From assembly GCA_024644185.1 (NCBI GenBank), contig JAHELM010000132.1:1-6876 (forward strand): a stretch of DNA of 6,876 nt, in the 5' to 3' direction. A model generated the notes under the pieces. That model made no database searches and had not been told where the DNA came from. It worked only from the letters and a program-made list of their open reading frames with translations. The translations under genes were made by a program, and so were the position numbers. This stretch comes from Rhodospirillales bacterium (GTDB lineage Bacteria; Pseudomonadota; Alphaproteobacteria; UBA8366; JADFVY01). Shown here piece by piece: positions 1 through 6,170 of this stretch. Positions within the stretch are counted from its first letter, which is position 1. Every line of letters begins with the position of its first letter.

Positions 1-444
1 CACCACCCGCAATCCAGAAAACCCGGAAAGCCCCCCATCCTTTCGCAGGAACAGGCGAGGGCCGCCGCCCGCACGAACTGCGCGTCGGTCCGCCGGGCCC
101 TGCCGATCATCCTGTCCAGCGCCGGCCAGGCGGCAAGCGATCTCAAATCCGGCATGGCCTGGAGCGACAATCTGAGCCGCTTCGAGGCGTTATCGATGAA
201 CCAGGCGCAGATCCTGGCGTCGCTGCCGGTTCGCCGCGACGACGCCAAATTCGGGCTGCTGGTCCGCCAGGCCAGCTTCGCCTATATCGCATTTCGCGAA
301 ATGGTGCGTCGCGATATCATCGGCGGCGTCCACGAGGATATTGACGACGCCGAGATCGAAACCACGCTGCGCGCGGTGGAAGACCGCGCCACCCTGGCCA
401 GCGCCCGCCTGCAAGCGCTGGAATCCGCTCTGACCGAAGGCTGA
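1..444 (+). CDS. Hypothetical helical protein, 5' end outside window (partial)
   Basis: I do not recognise this protein. The frame is open from the first base of the window to a TGA at 442-444, giving at least 147 residues. An ATG at 154 would give a 96-residue protein, but it has no convincing ribosome binding site. Codons from about position 37 to 153 already show the strong G/C third-position bias of a real gene, so the gene more likely starts before the window. No ATG, GTG or TTG lies in this frame upstream of 154. The visible part is charged and probably mostly helical, with no obvious membrane segment and one Cys (codon at 79-81). The last third is rich in Glu, Asp, Arg and Ala and could form a helical bundle or coiled coil. 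The lipoprotein gene follows after 71 bases on the same strand, so the two may be co-transcribed. The reading frame is fairly secure, but the start and function are unknown. Confidence 0.6.
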   Translation, partial: HHPQSRKPGKPPILSQEQARAAARTNCASVRRALPIILSSAGQAASDLKSGMAWSDNLSRFEALSMNQAQILASLPVRRDDAKFGLLVRQASFAYIAFREMVRRDIIGGVHEDIDDAEIETTLRAVEDRATLASARLQALESALTEG

Positions 445-515
445 CGGAACTTCGAAGCGATAGCCGTTTCCACGCAGCGGGATCACCCTGACGGCACCGG
501 AACGGGAGAGATCGG

Positions 516-1232
516 ATGCGACGCGGAGCCATAGCCAAACGCCTTGTCGGTATTGTTCTGCTGCTGGCAATGCCGGCGCTCGGCGGCTGTACCGCGGCGT
601 TGATCAACCATGCGAAACAGGAAGAACGCCGCGGCGCCGCCATCCTGGAATTAAACGCCGCATGGCGCGTTCCGGGCGGCGACATGGTGATCTGCGCGAC
701 AGGCTGGCCCGCCGAACGGTCGCGCGGCGCGAAACCGGTGGCATTTCACCTGTCGGTGCCGTTGGCGCTGTTCGAGGCGCCGGCCCCGTCGCATCCGCTG
801 CTCTTGACTTCGGAAACGCGGATTGCCCGCTACACGATCGCGCCCGACCGCATCGGATCGGGCTGTCCGGACCGGCCCGAAGACGCCCGGGACATCGCAA
901 TTGCCACTGTCTCATCCGATTATTTCAGCAGCATCCCGGCCGAGCAGGCAAGCGCCGATCAGTTGCGACAGTTCGTCGACGAAGCCGACCCGAGGCCGGC
1001 CCTGCATGTCTTCACCGGCCGGCCAGGCGATGCGGTCGCTTCGATGATGATCTATCGGCACGACGCCGCGGTCTTCGACGGATCCACCCTGGTCAAGCTC
1101 ACGCCAGCCGAGCAGACGGTGAAACCGAACGAAGCCGCCTATCTCGCGGTGCCGATTGCCTTTGCCGCCGATGTCGTCGCGTTGGTTGCCGTCGTTGTCG
1201 TGTTCGCAATCGCCGCCGTCGCCGCGGCCTGA
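516..1232 (+). CDS. Putative lipoprotein with hydrophobic C-terminal tail, function unknown
   Basis: A 238-residue protein that I do not recognise. The N-terminus is a type II signal peptide: basic residues (MRRGAIAKR), a hydrophobic stretch, then the lipobox L22-G23-G24-C25. Lipidation at Cys25 would anchor the mature protein to a membrane on the outer side of the cytoplasmic membrane. The middle (about 45-205) looks like a soluble, beta-rich domain and contains Cys60 and Cys117, which could pair in the periplasm. Residues 209-238 form a long run of Ala, Val, Ile and Leu that resembles a transmembrane helix and reaches the stop codon. A lipid anchor plus a C-terminal hydrophobic helix is unusual. 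The ATG at 516 is preceded by GGGAGAG (504-510), a good ribosome binding site that fixes the start. The gene converges on the minus-strand membrane protein gene with only 9 bases between stop codons, and I see no clear terminator there. Confidence 0.8.
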   Translation: MRRGAIAKRLVGIVLLLAMPALGGCTAALINHAKQEERRGAAILELNAAWRVPGGDMVICATGWPAERSRGAKPVAFHLSVPLALFEAPAPSHPLLLTSETRIARYTIAPDRIGSGCPDRPEDARDIAIATVSSDYFSSIPAEQASADQLRQFVDEADPRPALHVFTGRPGDAVASMMIYRHDAAVFDGSTLVKLTPAEQTVKPNEAAYLAVPIAFAADVVALVAVVVVFAIAAVAAA

Positions 1233-1241
1233 CCGCCGCGC

Positions 1242-2189
1242 CTAACCCGCGCCCCGCCGGGCACCCGAAGCCAGCCACAGAATTCCCCCCGGCAGGCTGG
1301 AGGCGATCTGTACCAGGCCAAACAGGACCGACAGGCCTAGCGCGGCCTCGGCCGGCACGCCGGCCAGGCCCAGAACCGTCACCATCAGCCCTTCACGCAC
1401 GCCCCAGCCGCCGATCGACACCGGCACCGCCGAGAGCAGCAGCACGACCGGCATCAGCACCAGCATCTCGAACACACCCAGATTCACGCCAATGGACCGG
1501 CCGATCAGCCAGACCGAGGCCAGGATCAGCAGGTGGATGGCAAAGGCCGGCAGCATCACGCGCGACGCCACCGCCGGTTCGAAGAATGCCCGACGGGCTG
1601 CCGCCGAGAGGCCGGCCAGCGGGCGAATCGTCCGCGTTTCGCGCCAGCGCCGTGGCAGCGAGGTTGCGGCCAGCAACAGGCCCAACCCGGTGACGCCGCC
1701 CAGCAGCACGACGGCCAGACCGAATCGGGCGGCGGCATCGTCCAGCCGGTTGAACAGAACCGGCGCGCCGGCGACGACGAACAGGTACAGCGCGGTCACC
1801 CTGGTGATGCGGTCGAGAAGCACACTGCCGATGGCCTGCTCCACTTTCAGGCCGAGCGCGGCGGCGCGCCAGACGCGAACGACATCGCCGCCGATCGTCG
1901 ACGGCAAGGCATTGCTGAAAAACAGCCCCTCGAAAAACAGGCGGATCGCCATCGCCACCGGCAGGCGGCTGTCCAGCAGCCCGGCAACGATCGACCAGCG
2001 CCAGCCGGCGACCACGCAATGCGCGACGAAGGGGATGGTCGCCGCGGCCAGCAGCGGCAGCGACGCCCCGCCAAGCCGGTCGAGCGTGTCGCCCGGATCG
2101 ACCCCGCGCAGCACCAGCCAGGCAAGCCCAATGGTGATCGCGGCCTTGATCGCCAACCCGGCCCAGCGTCGTCCCCGTGCGGACATCAT
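1242..2189 (-). CDS. Lysylphosphatidylglycerol synthase TM / flippase-like membrane protein (UPF0104 family)
   Basis: A 315-residue integral membrane protein with several hydrophobic segments (roughly residues 13-28, 43-62, 120-145, 157-175, 212-230, 238-256, 266-284, 286-305). It carries the family's two conserved loops: PSTIGGDVVRVWR (96-108), matching the P-x-x-x-GGDxxR pattern, and PVSIGGWGVREG (256-267), matching GGxGxREG. These place it in the family that includes the transmembrane part of MprF and YbhN/AglD-like proteins, which act in moving or synthesising lipids in the cytoplasmic membrane. There is no catalytic aminoacyl-transferase domain, so the specific substrate is unknown. Two adjacent ATGs (2189 and 2186) are possible starts. 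On the minus strand GAAGGAAA (2204-2197) lies 7 bases upstream of the first, so I chose 2189. The frame stays open upstream to about 2516, but that extension would run through the divergent promoter and riboswitch and is not credible. The gene is divergent from the transporter operon, with no evident functional link. Confidence 0.9.
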   Translation of the reverse strand: MMSARGRRWAGLAIKAAITIGLAWLVLRGVDPGDTLDRLGGASLPLLAAATIPFVAHCVVAGWRWSIVAGLLDSRLPVAMAIRLFFEGLFFSNALPSTIGGDVVRVWRAAALGLKVEQAIGSVLLDRITRVTALYLFVVAGAPVLFNRLDDAAARFGLAVVLLGGVTGLGLLLAATSLPRRWRETRTIRPLAGLSAAARRAFFEPAVASRVMLPAFAIHLLILASVWLIGRSIGVNLGVFEMLVLMPVVLLLSAVPVSIGGWGVREGLMVTVLGLAGVPAEAALGLSVLFGLVQIASSLPGGILWLASGARRGAG

Positions 2190-2230
2190 GCGGCAGTTTC
2201 CTTCGCGGTTCGGCTCTGACATAGCCCGGT
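2190..2230 (-). promoter_or_regulatory. Leader and possible weak promoter of the flippase-like gene
   Basis: This holds the ribosome binding site GAAGGAAA (2204-2197, minus strand) of the membrane protein gene. Further upstream on the minus strand, TTGCGC (2247-2242) followed after 18 bases by TATGTC (2223-2218) is a possible but poor sigma-70-type promoter. The ribosome binding site is solid, and the promoter is only a candidate. Confidence 0.35.
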
Positions 2231-2259
2231 AACGGGGATGCGCGCAACCGCGCCCGTTA
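2230..2259. repeat. Inverted repeat TAACGGG / CCCGTTA, candidate operator
   Basis: TAACGGG at 2230-2236 is the exact reverse complement of CCCGTTA at 2253-2259, with 16 bases between. Inside lies a second small stem, CGCG (2241-2244) and CGCG (2249-2252), around the loop CAAC. The repeat ends one base before the TTGACA -35 element of the transporter operon and lies in the region shared by the two divergent genes. It could therefore be a protein-binding operator, or a hairpin in a leader transcript of the minus-strand gene. The symmetry is directly visible, but the role is a guess. Confidence 0.45.
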
Positions 2260-2288
2260 TTGACAAGCCGCGCCCGTCGCCGCATCCT
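2260..2288 (+). promoter_or_regulatory. Candidate sigma-70-type promoter of the TPP-controlled transporter operon
   Basis: TTGACA at 2260-2265 is a perfect -35 consensus. After a 17-base spacer comes CATCCT (2283-2288), a weak -10 that matches TATAAT at positions 2, 3 and 6. Transcription would start at about 2295-2297, immediately before the first strand of the riboswitch aptamer (about 2300). The leader would then consist of almost nothing but the aptamer. This placement supports the call despite the poor -10. Confidence 0.55.
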
Positions 2289-2298
2289 CGGCCGCGAT

Positions 2299-2407
2299 AC
2301 AGGACCGGGGTGTCCCCGCCGGCGGGCTTGCCGCCGATGCCGGCATATGGGGCTGAGATCATACCCGTCGAACCTGATCTGGATCATGCCAGCGCAGGGA
2401 GATACTG
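2299..2407 (+). promoter_or_regulatory. TPP riboswitch (THI element)
   Basis: A thiamine pyrophosphate-sensing aptamer with the conserved THI-box blocks in order: CCGGGGTGTCC (2305-2315), CTGAGATCATACCCG (2353-2367), and ACCTGATCTGGATCATGCC (2372-2390) followed by AGCGCAGGGA (2391-2400). Visible helices are P2, CGGG (2306-2309) with CCCG (2364-2367); P3, CCCC (2314-2317) with GGGG (2349-2352); a GC-rich P3 extension (GCCGGC 2318-2323 with GCCGGC 2339-2344, or alternatively GGCGG 2321-2325 with CCGCC 2331-2335); P4, CCTG (2373-2376) with CAGG (2395-2398); and P5, CTGG (2379-2382) with CCAG (2389-2392). P1 is short and imperfect (CAG 2300-2302 with CTG 2405-2407). There is no room for a terminator before the ATG at 2410. 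AGGGAG (2396-2401), the end of the aptamer, is itself the ribosome binding site of the downstream gene. Ligand binding should therefore hide that site and block translation. Direction and identity are very secure, and the mechanism is inferred from the overlap. Confidence 0.96.
2396..2401 (+). promoter_or_regulatory. Ribosome binding site embedded in the TPP aptamer
   Basis: AGGGAG lies 8 bases before the ATG at 2410 and is the only Shine-Dalgarno-like sequence there. Its AGG is the 3' strand of aptamer helix P4, and its last G borders or enters P1. This decides the start codon at 2410 and implies direct translational control by thiamine pyrophosphate. Confidence 0.8.
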
Positions 2408-2409
2408 CC

Positions 2410-3531
2410 ATGTTGAACAGTTCCGTCCGGCGAATCCTCGCGATTCTCGCCGCAATCGTGCTGCCGGCCGCCGCCCTGGCCGAGGTTCCGCGCATTCCCG
2501 TTCTGGTGCCCGTCACCGGCTACCTTTCGCTGGAGGGCACGGCGCAGCGCAATGGCGCCATCATGGCGCTGGAGGCCGACGCATCGGTAACCTTCGAGGT
2601 CTCCGACACCGGCACCTCGCCGGAGGTCGCGGTCACCGCCATGCGGAGGGCGCTGCGCAATACCGATGTCGGGGTGATCGTCGGACCGATCCTGGGCACG
2701 CAGATGCTGGCCATGCTGCCCCTGGCGGAGGAGTACCAGGTGCCGCTGGTCACCATCTCGGGCACGGCGCAGCTGACCGAGATGGGCAATCCCTGGATAT
2801 TTCGTTTCTTCCCCGGCGATGCGGTCACCAAGATCGCCCATGCCCGCTATGTTGCCGAGGACGTGGGCGCGAAGCGGCCGGCGATCCTGTACCAGAGCAC
2901 CGCCTATGGGCAGAGCGGCCACGCCAGGCTGGTCGAAGCCTTCGCCGCGCTGGGCATCGCGCCGGTCTATGAGGAAAGCCTCGACGTTGCCACCAAGGAC
3001 ATGACGGCGACGCTGGCCAAGGCGATGGCGGCCGGGCCGGACGTTCTTGTGCTGCACCTGCATTCAGGCCCGACGGCCCTTGTCGTTCGCCAGGCGCGGG
3101 CGCAAGGCATCGACATTCCCATCGTCGCCGGATCGGCCATGCATCAGCCAAGCACGGCGGCGCTGCTGGAGCCCGCCGAGTTGAAGGGCGTCTGCGCGGA
3201 AAGCGGCTCGTCGCCGATCTCGGGCGGGTCGCCCGAGATGGAAAAGTTCGCGGCGGACTACCGGGTAAAATTCGGCAACGAGCCCGACGCCTTCGCGCTG
3301 GCCCAGTACGACGCCGCCCGGATGCTGCTGGCCGCCCGGCATGCCGGCGCCACCGGCGGCGCGCCGCTGCGCGACTGGCTGGCCGGGAACGCCTTCGAGG
3401 GGTTGGCGATGACTTACAAATCCGACGGCAAGGGCAACATGGCGCATGATGCGGTGATCGTATGCTATGACGGCGAAAGCCGGGTGCCGCGTATCGTCAG
3501 ACGGTACCAGGGGGTCGACGGCGGCCGATAG
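2410..3531 (+). CDS. Periplasmic ligand-binding protein of a Liv/HAAT-type ABC importer, TPP-regulated
   Basis: A 373-residue type I periplasmic binding protein (Leu/Ile/Val-binding protein family, Peripla_BP_6-like). Residues 1-24 are a secretion signal with basic SVRR, a hydrophobic core, and probable cleavage after A-L-A24, before EVPRIP. The mature protein shows the family's opening strand and loop (IPVLVPVTGYLS, 29-40), VGPILGTQ (91-98), the VPLVTISGTAQLTE ligand-lobe segment (111-124), YQSTAYGQSG (161-170), and VRQARAQGIDIPIVAGSA (226-243). It should capture the cargo in the periplasm and deliver it to the permeases. Being first behind the TPP riboswitch, with its ribosome binding site in the aptamer, points to thiamine or a related compound as ligand; this is inference from regulation. 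Amino acid-binding members usually have a Glu at about the position of A243-M244 for the ligand's amino group, and it seems absent here (by-eye alignment). The frame is open back to an ATG at 2260, but that start would translate through the aptamer and put the signal peptide inside the protein. The gap to the permease gene is 24 bases. Confidence 0.93.
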   Translation: MLNSSVRRILAILAAIVLPAAALAEVPRIPVLVPVTGYLSLEGTAQRNGAIMALEADASVTFEVSDTGTSPEVAVTAMRRALRNTDVGVIVGPILGTQMLAMLPLAEEYQVPLVTISGTAQLTEMGNPWIFRFFPGDAVTKIAHARYVAEDVGAKRPAILYQSTAYGQSGHARLVEAFAALGIAPVYEESLDVATKDMTATLAKAMAAGPDVLVLHLHSGPTALVVRQARAQGIDIPIVAGSAMHQPSTAALLEPAELKGVCAESGSSPISGGSPEMEKFAADYRVKFGNEPDAFALAQYDAARMLLAARHAGATGGAPLRDWLAGNAFEGLAMTYKSDGKGNMAHDAVIVCYDGESRVPRIVRRYQGVDGGR

Positions 3532-3540
3532 CCTCCGGCG

Positions 3541-3555
3541 AAGGAAGAGGCCGGC
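3541..3555 (+). promoter_or_regulatory. Ribosome binding site fixing a TTG start
   Basis: AAGGAAGAGG (3541-3550) lies 5 bases before TTG at 3556. No ATG, GTG or other TTG occurs in frame between the stop codon of the binding protein gene (3529-3531) and this point. The TTG start of the LivH-type permease is therefore well supported. Confidence 0.75.
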
Positions 3556-4428
3556 TTGGAACTGCTGCAACTCGCCATCAACGGAATTGCGCTGGGCGCC
3601 GCCTATGCGCTGGTGGCGCTGGGCTTCGTGCTGACGCTGAAGGCCACGGGCGCGGTGAATTTCGCGCAGGGCGATCTGGTCACGGCCGGCGGCTTCCTGG
3701 CGGTCGCCCTGGCCGGGTTGCTGCCGGTGCCGGGAATCCTGCTTTTGCCGATAGTGGTGCTGGCGATGGCGGGAATCGGCCTGGCCGTCGCGACGCTGTC
3801 GTGGTGGCCGCTGCGGGATCGCCCGCCCGCCACTATGTTCATCAGCACCATCGCCCTTGGGATCGTCATCCAGAACGGGCTCAACGGGGTCTTCGGGGCA
3901 GAACCGCGCGCCGCGCCGCCGCTGTTCACCGGCGGGCATGTGGAGGTGTTCGGCGCGGTCGTCGCCCGCCAGTCGCTGGCCATCCTTGCGGTGGCGGCGA
4001 TCCTGATCGCCGGCGTGCATCTGCTGCTTGGCCGCACCCAGCTTGGCCGCATGCTGCGGGCGACCGCGCAGGACCGCGCGGTGGCATCCGCGCTGGGCAT
4101 CCGTACCGGCGCCATGGTGATGCTGACCTTCGCGCTGGCGGCGGCCCTGTCCGGGGCGGCCGGGCTGCTGCTGGCCAACCGCTACTTCATCGCCCCGACC
4201 GATGGCGGCGGGTTTATCGTCAAGGCTTATATCGCCGTGGTGATCGGCGGCTGGGGCCGGGTGGGCGGCGCGCTGGCCGGGGCAATGCTGGTGGCGCTGT
4301 TCGAAACCATCGTCGCCGCCTGGTTCGACCAGGCCGTCGCGACCGGGCTGCTGTATGCGGCGCTGCTGGCGATCCTGGCGGTCCGGCCGCGGGGGCTGTT
4401 CGGCGAAGCGACGGGGCGGCGCGCATGA
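3556..4428 (+). CDS. LivH-type inner-membrane permease of the TPP-regulated ABC importer
   Basis: A 290-residue polytopic membrane protein, normal length for LivH. It forms one half of the translocation channel, pairing with the LivM part of the next gene product. The N-terminus MELLQLAINGIALGAAYAL and the following GAVNFAQGD (32-40) are hallmark segments of LivH permeases. A cytoplasmic coupling segment, GRTQLGRMLRATAQDRAVAS (159-178) followed by ALGIRTG, resembles the EAA-like loop that contacts the ATPase. The conserved IGGWGRVGGALAGAM (230-244) follows near the C-terminus. Hydrophobic segments occur at about 8-28, 40-57, 60-82, 93-110, 138-157, 186-208, 222-250 and 262-276. Translation starts at TTG behind a strong ribosome binding site. 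The stop codon overlaps the next start as ATGA (4425-4428), so the next gene is probably translationally coupled. Family assignment is very secure; the cargo is inferred only from the operon's riboswitch. Confidence 0.93.
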   Translation: MELLQLAINGIALGAAYALVALGFVLTLKATGAVNFAQGDLVTAGGFLAVALAGLLPVPGILLLPIVVLAMAGIGLAVATLSWWPLRDRPPATMFISTIALGIVIQNGLNGVFGAEPRAAPPLFTGGHVEVFGAVVARQSLAILAVAAILIAGVHLLLGRTQLGRMLRATAQDRAVASALGIRTGAMVMLTFALAAALSGAAGLLLANRYFIAPTDGGGFIVKAYIAVVIGGWGRVGGALAGAMLVALFETIVAAWFDQAVATGLLYAALLAILAVRPRGLFGEATGRRA

Positions 4429-6170
4429 GCGGGAGGCTGACACGGTGGCTGGCGCGCGACATCAACGCGCCGGTGTTTGTCCTGGCGCTGGTGCTGGCGC
4501 TGTGGACGGTTTCGTCCGGCGACCCGTACGGGCTGCGGCTGATGACGCTGGCCGGGATCTATGCGCTGGCCACCATCGGCTATCAATTCGTTTTCGGCCA
4601 TGCCGGTGCGCTGTCGCTGGCCCAGGGCTGTTTCTTCGGCATCGGCGCCTATGTCGCCGGCATGCTGGCGCTGAACCCGGGCGTCGGCGTCGAGACGACG
4701 CTGCCAGCCGCGACGCTGGCCGCAACCGTGCTGGCCGCGTTGGTCGCCCTGCCGGTGCTGCGCCTGCACTCGCATTACTTCGCGCTGGCGACGCTGGGAA
4801 TCGGCCAGGCGGTGCTGCTGCTGGCGGTCAACTGGGTGTCGGTGACCGGCGGCGCCAATGGAATCGCCGGCGTTCCTTCGGCCAGCCTGCTCGGTATACC
4901 GCTTGGCCGTGGCTGGCCAATGCTGCTGCTGGTCTGGACGCTGGTGGCCGCCGCTGCGCTGGCGGCGCGTCGGCTGACCGGCGGATGGGCCGGACCGGCG
5001 CTGACCCTGATGCGCGAACAGCCACAGGCGGCCGAAGCCGCCGGGATCGACATCGGCCGGCTGCGCCTTGGCGGTTTCCTGCTCAGCGCCGGTTTCGCCG
5101 GACTTGCCGGGGCATTGCAACTGCATACGATCCGCGTGGTGTCGCCGGAGGTTCTGGAGTTCCCGGTCATGGTGTCCGTGCTGACCATCGCGGTGGTCGG
5201 CGGGCGGACCAGTGTTGCCGGGGCGATTCTGGGCGCGGTGCTGCTGGTGCATCTGCCGGAATGGTTCCGGCCCCTGCAGGAATACTATCTTCTGGCCTAT
5301 GGCGTGGCGCTCATGCTGTGCGTGGCGATAGCGCCCTCGGGTCTTGCCGGCGCGGCCCTGTCCCTGCGCCGCCGCCTGTGGACAGAGCCTTCCCCGCCCC
5401 TGCCCGCGCCGATGCCGGTGCCGGTCGCGGCCGCGCCTGCATGCCTGGAGGTCCACGGGTTGACGCGCCATTTCGGCGGCGTCGCGGCGGTCGACGGCAT
5501 CGACCTGGTCGTCACGCCGGGCGAAGCGCTGGGCATTGTCGGGGCGAACGGATCGGGCAAGTCGACGCTGCTGAACCTGATCGCCGGGGCCGAGCGGCCC
5601 GATGCCGGGTCGATCGCCTGGGGCGGCCGGCGGGTCCATCGGCTTTCCCCCGACCGGATCGCCCGCGCCGGCATCGCCCGCACGTTTCAGGCCATCAAGC
5701 TGGCTGACGGATTGAGCGCGCTGGACAATGTCGCCGCCGGCGACTGGCGCGGCCGCGATCTGACGCGGGCACGCGGCGCGGCAACGGCACTGCTGGCCCG
5801 GCTGGGCATCGCCGATATCGCGTGGCAGCCCTGCGGCGAGCTGCCGCCCGGTATTCGCCGGCATGTGGAAATCGCCCGCGCCCTGATCGCCCGGCCGTCG
5901 CTGCTGCTGCTCGACGAGCCGGCCGCGGGACTGGGCGCGGCGGAGCGCGAGACTCTGGGGAGCCTTCTCATGGACCTGCATGGCGACGGCATGACGCTGA
6001 TCGTCGTCGAGCACGATCTGGACTTCCTGCGCCGCGTCGCCGGGCGACTGGTCTGCCTGTCTGGCGGACGCATCGTGGCGGACGGGACGCCGGATACGGT
6101 GGTGCGGCACCCTGCGGTGGTCGCCTCCTGGCTGGGGTCGCCCGGCGCGGCGGGAGGGGCCGATGGCTGA
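4425..6170 (+). CDS. LivM-LivG fusion: permease joined to ATP-binding subunit
   Basis: A 581-residue protein combining two usually separate subunits. Residues 1-315 are a LivM-type permease: FGHAGALSLAQGCFFGIGAY (57-76), many membrane helices, an EAA-like coupling loop around 192-214 (MREQPQAAEAAGIDIGRLRL falls at 196-215), and VGGRTSVAGAILGA (258-271). A Pro/Ala-rich linker (about 320-338) leads to a LivG-type ATPase (340-573): Walker A GANGSGKST (373-381), Q-loop around Gln422 (ARTFQAIKL), Walker B LLLLDEP (493-499) with catalytic Glu498, and switch His530 (VVEHD). The ABC signature reads ELPPGIRRHVEIARAL (472-487). LivG proteins usually have LSYGxQRR or LPYGxQRR here, so the Pro475 and Ile477 positions are odd. 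The fusion is continuous in one frame with no internal stop. The ribosome binding site before ATG 4425 is weak (GGGGCGG), which fits coupling through the 4-base overlap with the LivH-type gene. The frame is open upstream to about 3801, but that region is the LivH gene in its proper frame. Confidence 0.93.
   Translation: MSGRLTRWLARDINAPVFVLALVLALWTVSSGDPYGLRLMTLAGIYALATIGYQFVFGHAGALSLAQGCFFGIGAYVAGMLALNPGVGVETTLPAATLAATVLAALVALPVLRLHSHYFALATLGIGQAVLLLAVNWVSVTGGANGIAGVPSASLLGIPLGRGWPMLLLVWTLVAAAALAARRLTGGWAGPALTLMREQPQAAEAAGIDIGRLRLGGFLLSAGFAGLAGALQLHTIRVVSPEVLEFPVMVSVLTIAVVGGRTSVAGAILGAVLLVHLPEWFRPLQEYYLLAYGVALMLCVAIAPSGLAGAALSLRRRLWTEPSPPLPAPMPVPVAAAPACLEVHGLTRHFGGVAAVDGIDLVVTPGEALGIVGANGSGKSTLLNLIAGAERPDAGSIAWGGRRVHRLSPDRIARAGIARTFQAIKLADGLSALDNVAAGDWRGRDLTRARGAATALLARLGIADIAWQPCGELPPGIRRHVEIARALIARPSLLLLDEPAAGLGAAERETLGSLLMDLHGDGMTLIVVEHDLDFLRRVAGRLVCLSGGRIVADGTPDTVVRHPAVVASWLGSPGAAGGADG

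Noticed and set aside
1205..1262. Possible terminator between the convergent lipoprotein and flippase-like genes
   Set aside because: The region is GC-rich with short complementary runs, but I found no stable stem with a following T-tract on either strand.
1492..2232. Plus-strand open frames opposite the flippase-like gene
   Set aside because: The minus-strand frame has conserved family motifs and membrane helices. The plus-strand products are Ser/Arg/Ala/Gln-rich shadows.
2260..2409. Upstream in-frame ATG at 2260 giving a 423-residue binding protein
   Set aside because: It would translate the riboswitch aptamer, it coincides with the TTGACA promoter element, and it would bury the signal peptide. 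ATG 2410 has the ribosome binding site and the correct signal sequence.
2190..2516. N-terminal extension of the flippase-like protein on the minus strand, to 424 residues
   Set aside because: The extension reads backwards through the riboswitch and into the binding protein gene. The start at 2189 has a good ribosome binding site and begins a normal-length family member.
3801..4424. Open frame upstream of the LivM-LivG start
   Set aside because: This stretch encodes LivH in its proper frame. The alternative frame reads as Arg/Gly-rich low-complexity sequence typical of high-GC shadows.
3064..4443. Minus-strand open frame of 459 codons opposite the binding protein and LivH genes
   Set aside because: Antisense shadow with Arg/Gln/His-rich composition, no domain, and no ribosome binding site I could support.
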